From CAYYHA01 sp964471535 (GTDB lineage Bacteria > Myxococcota > Myxococcia > SLRQ01), in the NCBI GenBank assembly GCA_964471535.1, contig CAYYHA010000115.1, forward strand, positions 1-12,026: 12,026 nt of DNA, given 5' to 3'. Positions 5,652-11,769 of the stretch are shown here, in pieces. Under the pieces are notes generated by a model. It saw nothing but the letters and a program-made list of their open reading frames with translations, was not told where the DNA came from and did not search any database. Positions within the stretch are counted from its first letter, which is position 1; the number at the start of each line of letters is the position of its first letter. Both the position numbers and the translations under genes were made by a program.

Positions 5652-7852
5652 CAGCCGGCGCCGGCTGTGGTGAGGAGCGCGAGGATCCGAGCCCCGTAGC
5701 GGGCGAGCTTCGCCGGGCCGATGCCCTCGATGGCGAGGAGCTGCTGCTCGGTCCGCGGCCGCGCCCGGGCGATGGCTCGGAGGGTCCGGTCGTGGAAGAT
5801 CACGTAGGGAGGCACGCCCCGGGCGCGGGCGAGTTCGGTGCGAAGGCGGCGCAGCGCCTCGACGAGTTCCGGGTCCACCTCCCCCGGCGCGTCCGGCTCT
5901 GACAGATCGGGTCGGGACCCCGCCGTGCCGCCCGGCCCGGGGCCGAGCGCCTCGAGGAGGACGGCGGGGGGCACGGGCCGGCGCCCCTCGAGGACCGCCC
6001 GCCCCTGCGCCGCGAGGCCGAGCACCGGGTAGGCGTCCCCGAGCACCTCGATGAGGCCGCTGTCGACGAGCCGGGAGAGCAGCGCGCGGATCCGCGCCTG
6101 CCCGAGATCCCGCAGGGCCCCGAAGTGGGAGTGGTCACAGAGCCCCGTGGAAAGAAGCTCCCGCGCCCGCGATCCGGAGAGAGCCAGGAGCAGCTTCTTT
6201 CGGCCGTAGCGCCCGTCGAAGTCGCGCAGCAGGGAGAGGATGGCGAAAAGCTGTGCCTCGGCGCGCGCGACGTCGCCCCGTCGCCGGCCCGAGGCGAGCG
6301 CCTGCGCCGCCTCGCAGCGATCGCAGCCCGGGCGGGTGCTCCCGTCGGCGTGGATCTCCTTGCAGGGCTCCCCCTCCGGTGGGGCGTCGGGATCGCCGAA
6401 GTAGGCAAGCAAGGTGCGGCGCCGGCACGCCGCGCCCGCGGCATAGTCGACCATTCGGGTCAGCCGTGCCCGCTCGAGCGCCCGGTGCCGAGCGAGGCGC
6501 GCGTGGTCGATCTCGAGCGCCGTCGCCGGCAGCTCCGGGGTGAGCAGACGCACCCGAATCTGCCCCGCACCGACCGGCTCGGTCCGAAGGTGGCGGGCGC
6601 CGGCGAGGAGGCGCAGGGCGGCGTCGGCCTCCAGAACGCTCACGCCCGCCCGCTCGGCGAGCACGGAGAGCGGCCCAACGAGGCGTGTGCCCCCACGTGA
6701 CGTAAGTCGTGTCCACACCCGCTCGATGACCGCTTCCTCGGGCGCGCCGGCATCGATGAGCCGGTGGTGCAGCGCCACGTCGGCCTGGCTCCAAAGGAGG
6801 CGTGCCTGAGCGGGACGGCCGTCGCGCCCGGCGCGGCCCGCCTCCTGGTAGTACGCCTCGAGGGTGCGCGGCAGATCGTGGTGGAGGACCCGCCGCACCG
6901 TCGCCTTGTCCACCCCCATGCCGAAGGCATTGGTGGCGACCACCGTGTAGCCCGGCTCTGCCGACCACGTGGCCGCCACGCGGCGCCGCTGCTCGGGGTC
7001 GAGGCCGGCGTGGTAGGCGAGTGCCGGGAGGCCCCGCTCGACGAGGGCGCGGGCGACGCGCTCCACCGCCTTGCGGGTGGCGCAGTAGACGATGGCGCTC
7101 CCCTCGGGATCTTCGGCGGCGAGGGCCTCGATCTCCTCGACGACACGCGCGAGCTTGGCGCGGCGCGAGCCCATCGCCTCGGCGGCGAAGTGGAGGTTCG
7201 GGCGATCGAAGCCGTGGACCTCGAGCGTGGGCGTTCCGAGGCGCAGCTGTGCCACGATGTCCTCGCGCACCTCTTCGGTCGCGGTGGCGGTGAGCGCGAG
7301 GGTACGGGGCGGGGCGAGGCGCTCCCGCACCTCGCCGAGGCGTGCGTACTCGGGGCGGAAGTCGTGCCCCCACTGGCTGATGCAGTGGGCCTCGTCCACT
7401 GCGAAGAGCCCCACCCGCAGGCGCTGCAGGCGCTCGAGGAAGCTCGCGTTCCGGAAGCGCTCCGGGGCGACGTAGAGGAGGCGCAATCGCCCCGCCTCGA
7501 GGCGCCGCAGGTGGTCGCGCTGAGCCTCCGCAGACAGCGCGCTGTGCAGTGCGGCCGCCTCGATGCCCCGCGCCTCGAGCGCCCGCACCTGGTCGTTCAT
7601 CAGGGCGATGAGAGGACTGACGACGACGGTCACTCCTTCGACGAGGAGCGCTGGGAGCTGGTAGCAAAGGCTCTTGCCCGCGCCGGTGGGCATCACCGCG
7701 AGCACTTCCCGGCCCTCGAGCACCGCCTCGACGATGCGCCGCTGCCCCGGTCGGAAGGCTTCGAAGCCGAAGCGGTCGAGGAGCACCTCCTCGAGCGCCT
7801 CGCCCGGGGCGGCCTCCGCCCGACAGGTGGAAAGCCCCCGGGGGCCGGTCAC
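5651..7852 (-). CDS. recQ: ATP-dependent DNA helicase RecQ
   Basis: This 733-residue protein is a superfamily 2, 3'-to-5' DNA helicase of recombination and fork repair. Visible motifs are: FxAFRPGQ (30-37, motif 0), TGAGKS (56-61, Walker A), DEAH (153-156) followed by the RecQ-specific aromatic-rich loop CISQWGHDFRPEY (157-169), LTATAT (187-192), ATNAFGMGVDK (306-316) and QEAGRAGRDG (336-345). Zinc-binding cysteines are C476, C497, C510 and C513. A winged-helix region follows at about 530-620 and an HRDC domain at about 660-730. Two oddities are an extra winged-helix-like stretch of about 75 residues between motif VI and the first zinc cysteine, and twelve residues between C497 and C510 where E. 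coli RecQ has two. The GTG start at 7852 overlaps the stop of the DUF3006 gene as GTGA, and no other start lies before Walker A. It is the last gene of radC-DUF3006-recQ. SSB, its known partner, is encoded 4 kb away. Confidence 0.96.
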   Translation of the reverse strand: MTGPRGLSTCRAEAAPGEALEEVLLDRFGFEAFRPGQRRIVEAVLEGREVLAVMPTGAGKSLCYQLPALLVEGVTVVVSPLIALMNDQVRALEARGIEAAALHSALSAEAQRDHLRRLEAGRLRLLYVAPERFRNASFLERLQRLRVGLFAVDEAHCISQWGHDFRPEYARLGEVRERLAPPRTLALTATATEEVREDIVAQLRLGTPTLEVHGFDRPNLHFAAEAMGSRRAKLARVVEEIEALAAEDPEGSAIVYCATRKAVERVARALVERGLPALAYHAGLDPEQRRRVAATWSAEPGYTVVATNAFGMGVDKATVRRVLHHDLPRTLEAYYQEAGRAGRDGRPAQARLLWSQADVALHHRLIDAGAPEEAVIERVWTRLTSRGGTRLVGPLSVLAERAGVSVLEADAALRLLAGARHLRTEPVGAGQIRVRLLTPELPATALEIDHARLARHRALERARLTRMVDYAAGAACRRRTLLAYFGDPDAPPEGEPCKEIHADGSTRPGCDRCEAAQALASGRRRGDVARAEAQLFAILSLLRDFDGRYGRKKLLLALSGSRARELLSTGLCDHSHFGALRDLGQARIRALLSRLVDSGLIEVLGDAYPVLGLAAQGRAVLEGRRPVPPAVLLEALGPGPGGTAGSRPDLSEPDAPGEVDPELVEALRRLRTELARARGVPPYVIFHDRTLRAIARARPRTEQQLLAIEGIGPAKLARYGARILALLTTAGAG

Positions 7853-8061
7853 AGCTCGATGTCCTCGGGGGGCTCGTCGCGCGCGTCGATGAGCGCCTTC
7901 ACCGCCTCGCGACGTCGCCGCGTCGCCTCGGGGTCGACCCGGCCGCCCACCAGGACGTCGCCCTCCCGGAGGGTGCCCGCAGGGATGGCCACCTCCTGGC
8001 CCTCGTCGGTGAGGACGATCGCGACCTCGCCCTCGATGCGATCCACCACACCGTCGACCAT
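7849..8061 (-). CDS. DUF3006 family small acidic protein
   Basis: With the ATG at 8061 this is a 70-residue protein. It opens with VDGVVDRIEGEVAIVLTDEG and continues EVAIPAGTLREGDVL, which is the DUF3006 pattern: a short beta-barrel-like domain with an IDR.EG..A start and a P...L.EGD turn. It ends in an acidic helix (EAVKALIDARDEPPEDIEL). The family has no established biochemical role; members in other bacteria often neighbour ComEC/MBL-fold DNA-uptake genes, which I recall but cannot check here. The start is uncertain. The ATG has no Shine-Dalgarno but has a TAGCGT box eight bases upstream. An in-frame GTG at 8118 has a good GGAGGG at proper spacing, 13 bases after the radC stop, and would add MRELRRLFPAAIAVVASCS, which looks like a short lipoprotein signal (VASC lipobox). 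Its stop overlaps the recQ start by four bases, implying translational coupling. Confidence 0.8.
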   Translation of the reverse strand: MVDGVVDRIEGEVAIVLTDEGQEVAIPAGTLREGDVLVGGRVDPEATRRRREAVKALIDARDEPPEDIEL

Positions 8062-8069
8062 CGAGCAGG

Positions 8070-8097
8070 ACGCTACCACAGCGATCGCGGCGGGGAA
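8070..8097 (-). promoter_or_regulatory. Possible internal leaderless promoter of the DUF3006 gene
   Basis: On the minus strand TAGCGT (8075-8070) lies eight bases before the ATG at 8061, preceded by a weak TTCCCC (8097-8092) at 16 bases. The box, including the GTAGCG around it, closely resembles the GTTAGCGT before the TPR gene. It also falls inside the alternative longer reading of the DUF3006 gene, where it uses the otherwise rare valine codon GTA. It would give a transcript of DUF3006 and recQ without radC. Confidence 0.35.
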
Positions 8098-8131
8098 GAG
8101 GCGGCGCAGCTCCCTCACCCCGTCCCTCCCC

Positions 8132-8809
8132 TCACCGATCCCGCCCCAGCAGCCCCGCCTCGGCGAGGGAGACGAAGGTGCCATCGCCGAGGATGACGTG
8201 GTCGAGGGCGGGGATCCCCAGAGCCTCGCCCACGAGCACGAGGCGCCGGGTCAGCGCGAGGTCCTCGGCGCTGGGGGTGGGGTCGCCGCTGGGGTGGTTG
8301 TGGACGAAGAGGATGGAGGCAGCTCCCTCGCGGATGGCCGGCTCGAAGACCTCACGGGGATGGATCGCGCAGGCCGTCAATCCCCCCTCGGCGATCTTCC
8401 GCTGGGCGAGGACGCGGTGACGCGTATCGAGGAGGAGCACCAGGAAGACCTCCTTCGCATGGTGGCGCAGCCGCGGAGCCAGCCGGTCGTGGACGTCTTG
8501 GGCGCTGCGGAGGCGCGGGCCCCGCGCCCGCATGCGCTCGGTGTGGCGGCGGCCCAGCTCGAAGGCGGCACACAGGGCGGAGGCGCGGGCGCGCCCCACC
8601 CCCCGGACCCGCTCCAGGTCGCGGAGGCCGGCGCGGGCGATGCCGTGGAGGTCATCGAAGGCCTCGAGAAGCGCCCGGGCGGGCGGGCCGCCGCCGGGCC
8701 CGAGGACGAGGGCGAGGAGGTCGCGGTCGGAGAGCGGTGCGGCCCCCTCTGCAGCGAGGCGCTCGCGGGGCCGAGGGTCGAAGGAGACCGGTTCGAGGGT
8801 CGGCGGCAT
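8132..8809 (-). CDS. radC: RadC / JAMM-domain DNA repair family protein
   Basis: This encodes 225 residues, the normal RadC length. The N-terminus carries the family signature RPRERLAAEGAAPLSDRDLLALVLG (13-37). A helix-hairpin-helix DNA-binding region follows at about 54-88 (LRDLERVRGVGRARASAL). The C-terminal JAMM/MPN domain has E120 and the full zinc motif HNHPSGDPTPSAED (H170, H172, S180, D183), so the metal site looks intact. RadC proteins were named for repair phenotypes that were later questioned, and their true activity is unresolved; a DNA-linked role is likely but unproven. The ATG at 8809 is the first good start and lies inside a perfect palindrome, without a clear Shine-Dalgarno. 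It is first in a probable operon with the DUF3006 gene and recQ, and divergent from the response regulator. Confidence 0.93.
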   Translation of the reverse strand: MPPTLEPVSFDPRPRERLAAEGAAPLSDRDLLALVLGPGGGPPARALLEAFDDLHGIARAGLRDLERVRGVGRARASALCAAFELGRRHTERMRARGPRLRSAQDVHDRLAPRLRHHAKEVFLVLLLDTRHRVLAQRKIAEGGLTACAIHPREVFEPAIREGAASILFVHNHPSGDPTPSAEDLALTRRLVLVGEALGIPALDHVILGDGTFVSLAEAGLLGRDR

Positions 8810-8816
8810 GCCGCCG
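8801..8816. repeat. Perfect palindrome over the radC start codon
   Basis: CGGCGGCATGCCGCCG (8801-8816) is a 16-base perfect palindrome with the radC start codon at its centre. In RNA it could fold and hide the start. As DNA it could be a dimer-binding site. GC-rich palindromes can also arise by chance here. Confidence 0.4.
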
Positions 8817-8871
8817 GCGGGTGCAAGGGGAACACCACGCCACGGGGCACGGGATTTCGAGGGGATGGGGT

Positions 8872-8925
8872 GCCGGTCCGCCGGCGTCGGCCGCCCACAT
8901 CCGGACGCCGGTCCGAGCTTCGGAC
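8872..8925. repeat. Repeated GCCGGTCCG and overlapping hairpins between radC and the response regulator
   Basis: GCCGGTCCG occurs at 8872-8880 and 8907-8915, 35 bases apart. The second copy also pairs in two exclusive ways: CGGAC (8902-8906) with GTCCG (8911-8915), and GTCCGA (8911-8916) with TCGGAC (8920-8925). The cluster lies in the 177-base divergent region and is a candidate regulator site for either neighbour. Confidence 0.35.
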
Positions 8926-8951
8926 TGCGCCAAAGCCCCCACGCACCCCAC

Positions 8952-8980
8952 TTTCCGAGCGCCTCGCCCTCGCCTAAGCT
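8952..8980 (+). promoter_or_regulatory. Putative leaderless promoter of the response regulator
   Basis: TAAGCT (8975-8980) lies six bases before the GTG start at 8987, so the expected transcription start coincides with the start codon. A weak TTTCCG (8952-8957) is 17 bases upstream. No usable Shine-Dalgarno exists at normal spacing. Confidence 0.45.
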
Positions 8981-8986
8981 CGGGGC

Positions 8987-9406
8987 GTGGAGTCGTTCGA
9001 ACGGGGAGGCAGGGAGGATCAGGCCCCCTCGCCCCAGCGGGTGGGGCTGCGGGTGCTCCTCGTCGACGACGACGCCGCCACGCTGAAGCTCCTCACCGAC
9101 TTCCTCGAGCGCGAGGGCCTCACGGTCGTCTCCGTGGGCGATGCGCTGCAGGCCATCGACGCCCTCTCCCGGGAGGACTTCGACATGGTGGTCACCGACT
9201 ACAACATGCCGATGGTGACCGGCGAGCAGCTCCTGCGCACGATGAAGGCGCTTCCGGGGGGTCGCGACATCCCGGTCATCGTCGTCTCGGCGGTGGAGGA
9301 GCCGGGCCTCGAGGATCGGCTGCTGCGGCAGGGCGCGGCGTTCTTCCTGCGCAAGCCCGTCGACTTCGATCAGCTCCTCGCGCTGCTCCGCTTCGCCGGG
9401 GCGTGA
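8987..9406 (+). CDS. Single-domain (CheY-like) response regulator
   Basis: This encodes 139 residues: a polar N-terminal tail of about 20 and one receiver domain. The conserved residues are all present: the acidic metal pair D27-D28 in VLLVDDDAA, the phospho-acceptor D71 in VVTDYNMP, the switch residue S101 in VIVVSA, and K123 in LRKPVD. There is no output domain, so it must act by binding a partner after phosphorylation by a histidine kinase encoded elsewhere. The GTG at 8987 is selected because the frame is in family register soon after it and a TAAGCT box lies six bases upstream. No kinase or chemotaxis gene is adjacent. It is divergent from radC and converges with the cyclic-nucleotide-binding gene with 31 bases between stops. 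The pathway cannot be told from sequence. Confidence 0.93.
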   Translation: MESFERGGREDQAPSPQRVGLRVLLVDDDAATLKLLTDFLEREGLTVVSVGDALQAIDALSREDFDMVVTDYNMPMVTGEQLLRTMKALPGGRDIPVIVVSAVEEPGLEDRLLRQGAAFFLRKPVDFDQLLALLRFAGA

Positions 9407-9437
9407 GCGGCCGCCGCCCTTGTGAGCGACCGCCCAC

Positions 9438-9899
9438 CTAGAAGCGGGCGCTCATGGCAAAGAAGGCCTTGATCTTGTCGTTGGTCTGCGCGAGCCGTTC
9501 CGAGAGCGTCCGCACGAAGGTCCACAAGAGCTCGTAGGCCAGCTCCTTGTTGAGGAAGAGGAGCTGTTCGAAGGGCTCACGGCGGATCACACCGAGGACG
9601 CAGGCGGTGTTGCAGATGGCATCGGCCGTGCGCGGATGATCGCCGAGCAGCGCCATCTCGCCGAAGTAGTCGCCTTTCTCCAGGATGGCGAGCGCCTCCT
9701 CTCCCACCCCTTCCACGTGCTTGGAGATGCGCACCTTCCCCTTTCGGATCATGAACAGCTCGTCGCCTGCCTCGCCCTCGCGGAAGAGCACCGTGCCCGC
9801 GGGCACCTCGCGCGTCTCGACGACCGAGGCGAGCTGCGCGAGGTGCGCGGAGTTCAGGCTGGAGAAGAGGTCGATTTCCTTCAGTTCGTCGGTCGTCAT
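9438..9899 (-). CDS. Stand-alone cyclic-nucleotide-binding domain protein
   Basis: This encodes 153 residues that make one CAP effector-type (cNMP-binding) domain with an extended C-terminal helix and no helix-turn-helix. Residues 5-30 (ELKEIDLFSSLNSAHLAQLASVVETREV) are the usual N-terminal helices. The beta-roll includes VPAGTVLFREGEAGDELFMIRKGKVRI (32-58). The phosphate-binding cassette is GDYFGEMALLGDHPRTADA (76-94), retaining the key E81 and R90 that contact the ribose and phosphate, so cAMP or cGMP binding is plausible. The tail ENDs in a helix NDKIKAFFAMSARF of unknown role. It cannot be a CRP-like transcription factor by itself and probably acts as a sensor or adaptor. The ATG at 9899 is preferred over a GTG at 9959 because family similarity begins there; the upstream Shine-Dalgarno is weak. 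It is convergent with the response regulator. Confidence 0.92.
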   Translation of the reverse strand: MTTDELKEIDLFSSLNSAHLAQLASVVETREVPAGTVLFREGEAGDELFMIRKGKVRISKHVEGVGEEALAILEKGDYFGEMALLGDHPRTADAICNTACVLGVIRREPFEQLLFLNKELAYELLWTFVRTLSERLAQTNDKIKAFFAMSARF

Positions 9900-10061
9900 C
9901 GCACTCGTTGGATCGGCTCGCCGAGGTGGGCCTTGGCGCCGGCGGGTCGACCGTGGCACCTGGGCAGGGTGGTCCCGGTGAGGGGGCGTTTCATCGTCGT
10001 TTCGCGGCGGGCGGCGACTGCCGAGGGCGAAGGCGCCTCTGGGAGCAGAGGCCGCCCGGCC

Positions 10062-10090
10062 TCGCCAGACCGTCCCCTCTGGCTTATATC
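10062..10090 (+). promoter_or_regulatory. Probable sigma-70-type promoter of trxB
   Basis: TCGCCA (10062-10067, four of six matches to TTGACA) and TATATC (10085-10090, four of six to TATAAT) are separated by 17 bases. TTATAT is the only AT-rich patch in this region. The predicted start near 10097 gives a leader of about 100 bases before the trxB ATG. Confidence 0.5.
10064..10083. promoter_or_regulatory. Inverted repeat inside the trxB promoter spacer
   Basis: GCCAGA (10064-10069) and TCTGGC (10078-10083) are perfect inverted half-sites separated by eight bases. They cover the -35 end and spacer up to the -10, where a bound dimer would block RNA polymerase or twist the spacer, as redox-responsive MerR-type regulators do. 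The regulator is unknown. Confidence 0.4.
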
Positions 10091-10197
10091 ACCGCGCCGG
10101 CGCCGTGACTCCTTTCCGCCTCGGAGCGAAGGAGCCCGTGTGGCCCAAAGAGCCCCTCTGGACCACGACACCCCAAAGACGCAGCGAGGACGCGAGG

Positions 10198-11148
10198 ATG
10201 AGTGAGGCAGACGTGAGGAAGGTGACCATCATCGGCTCGGGACCGGCCGGCTGGACCGCCGCGATCTACGCGGCGCGCGCCGACCTACAGCCGCTGCTCC
10301 TCGAGGGGATCCAGCCCGGGGGGCAGCTGACCATCACCACCGACGTGGAGAACTACCCCGGCTTTCCCGAGGGCATCCAAGGCCCGGAGCTGATGGAGCT
10401 CTTCCGCAAGCAGGCGGAGCGCTTCGGGACCGAGGTCCGCGCCGCCACGGTGACGGAGGTGGACTTCGGAAGCGGGCGGCCCTTCAAGCTCGTCCTCGAC
10501 GGCAAGGAGGAGGTGCGCTCCGAGGCGGTGATCATCGCCACCGGCGCCTCGGCGAAGCTCCTCGGCCTGCCCAGCGAGAAGGAGCTGATGGGCTACGGCG
10601 TCAGCGCCTGCGCCACATGCGACGGCTTCTTCTTCAAGGACGTGCCGATCATCGTGGTGGGCGGGGGCGATACGGCGATGGAGGAGGCGCTCTTCCTCAC
10701 CAAGTTTGCAAGCCGCGTCACCGTGGTGCACCGGCGCGATGCGCTGCGCGCGAGCAAGATCATGCAGCAGCGCGCCTTCGAGAACCCGAAGATCGACTTT
10801 CAGTGGAACAAGGTGGTCAAGGAGATCCACGGCAGCCGCAAGGACGGCGTGACCAGTGTGACGCTCGAGGACACGAAGACCGGCGAGACCCTCGAGCTCG
10901 AGACCAAGGGCGTCTTCATCGCCATCGGCCACAAGCCCAACACCGAAATCTTCCAGGGGCAGCTCGACCTCGACGAGAACGGCTACATCCAGGTGGAGCC
11001 GGGGACGACGCGCACCAGCGTGCCGGGAGTCTTCGCGGCGGGCGATGCCGCCGACCACGTGTACCGGCAGGCGGTGACCGCCGCCGGCACCGGCTGCATG
11101 GCGGCCATCGACGCCGAGCGCTTCCTCGCCCACGCGGTGGTGGTGTAG
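10198..11148 (+). CDS. trxB: Thioredoxin reductase (NADPH)
   Basis: This encodes 316 residues, the standard size of low-molecular-weight TrxB, a cytosolic FAD enzyme that uses NADPH to reduce thioredoxin. Landmarks in order: FAD site GSGPAGWTAAIYAARA (13-28), GGQL (41-44), redox pair C138-A-T-C141 in SACATCDGFFF, NADPH fold GGGDTAMEEA (155-164), NADPH 2'-phosphate site HRRDALRAS (178-186), and the second FAD motif GVFAAGDAADHVYRQAVTAAGTG (277-299). All catalytic features are intact. The frame is open to a GTG at 10105, but the ATG at 10198 is chosen because homology begins there and GAGGA lies seven bases upstream. No thioredoxin gene is adjacent. moaC follows after 27 bases, with no terminator seen, so the two are probably co-transcribed. 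Confidence 0.97.
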   Translation: MSEADVRKVTIIGSGPAGWTAAIYAARADLQPLLLEGIQPGGQLTITTDVENYPGFPEGIQGPELMELFRKQAERFGTEVRAATVTEVDFGSGRPFKLVLDGKEEVRSEAVIIATGASAKLLGLPSEKELMGYGVSACATCDGFFFKDVPIIVVGGGDTAMEEALFLTKFASRVTVVHRRDALRASKIMQQRAFENPKIDFQWNKVVKEIHGSRKDGVTSVTLEDTKTGETLELETKGVFIAIGHKPNTEIFQGQLDLDENGYIQVEPGTTRTSVPGVFAAGDAADHVYRQAVTAAGTGCMAAIDAERFLAHAVVV

Positions 11149-11175
11149 GGCGCCAGGGAGAGGAACACCGAGGCC

Positions 11176-11769
11176 GTGAGCGACGGGCGGCGGGACGACG
11201 GGCTAAGCCATCTCGATGCGCGGGGCCAGGCGCGCATGGTCGACGTCTCCGGCAAGGCGGAGACAGCGCGGGAGGCCCTCGCCGAGGCCTGCGTCTCCAT
11301 GCGACCGGAGACGGTCCGGCGACTCCGCGAGGGACGCACGCCGAAGGGGGACGTCCTCGCGGCGGTCCGCATCGCCGGAATCTCGGCGGCCAAGGAGACC
11401 AGCCGCCTCATCCCCCTCTGCCACCCCCTGCCCATCACTTCCGTCGAGGTATCACCCCACATCGAAGAGGGCAGGGTCCGCATTCTCGCGAGGGTTCGCA
11501 CCACCGCCCGCACCGGCGTGGAGATGGAGGCACTCACCGCCGCGTCGGTGGCGGCGCTCACCCTCTACGACATGCTGAAGGCGGTGGATCGGGGGATGCG
11601 CCTTCAGGTGCGCCTCCTCGAGAAGCGAGGCGGCGCCTCGGGCACCTTCGTCGCCGGGGGCGAGCCGGGGGAGGAGACGCGGGTGGAGGAGAGCGCGGAG
11701 GGCGGGGCGGCCGAAGACGAGGCGGCGCCCGCCGCCGAGCCCACGCCTCCGCCGGGAGACGCCGAATGA
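11176..11769 (+). CDS. moaC: Cyclic pyranopterin monophosphate synthase MoaC with acidic tail
   Basis: MoaC converts the MoaA product 3',8-cyclo-7,8-dihydro-GTP into cyclic pyranopterin monophosphate, the first stable step of molybdenum cofactor synthesis. This one has 197 residues, against about 160 in typical members. The core (about 10-160) holds TPKGDVLAAVRIAGISAAKET (55-75), LCHPLPIT (81-88, catalytic His83), GVEMEALTA (115-123) and YDMLKAVD (131-138, with Asp132 and catalytic Lys135). The last 35 residues are an Ala/Glu/Pro-rich acidic tail without a recognised domain, probably disordered. The GTG at 11176 gives the normal family N-terminus (SHLDARGQARMVDVSGKAET); an ATG at 11236 would cut into it. 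GAGG motifs lie upstream. Its last codons overlap the next gene as ATGA. No other mo-cofactor gene is visible. Confidence 0.95.
   Translation: MSDGRRDDGLSHLDARGQARMVDVSGKAETAREALAEACVSMRPETVRRLREGRTPKGDVLAAVRIAGISAAKETSRLIPLCHPLPITSVEVSPHIEEGRVRILARVRTTARTGVEMEALTAASVAALTLYDMLKAVDRGMRLQVRLLEKRGGASGTFVAGGEPGEETRVEESAEGGAAEDEAAPAAEPTPPPGDAE

Larger units (their letters stand above)
9900..10197. other. Divergent regulatory region between cNMP gene and trxB
   Basis: These 298 bases show no credible gene. They contain the trxB promoter, an inverted repeat within it, a 7-base-pair hairpin at 10035-10052 (GCCTCTG, GGAG loop, CAGAGGC), three copies of CCTCTGG, and an untranslated trxB leader of about 100 bases. 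No promoter for the cNMP gene could be recognised. Confidence 0.55.

Noticed and set aside
6764..8977. Plus-strand open frame of 737 codons opposite recQ, the DUF3006 gene and radC
   Set aside because: It crosses three well-supported genes and their junctions and shows no domain of its own.
10105..10197. N-terminal extension of TrxB from a GTG at 10105
   Set aside because: It adds 31 residues outside the family, would begin only about 8 bases after the predicted transcription start, and the ATG at 10198 has a proper Shine-Dalgarno.
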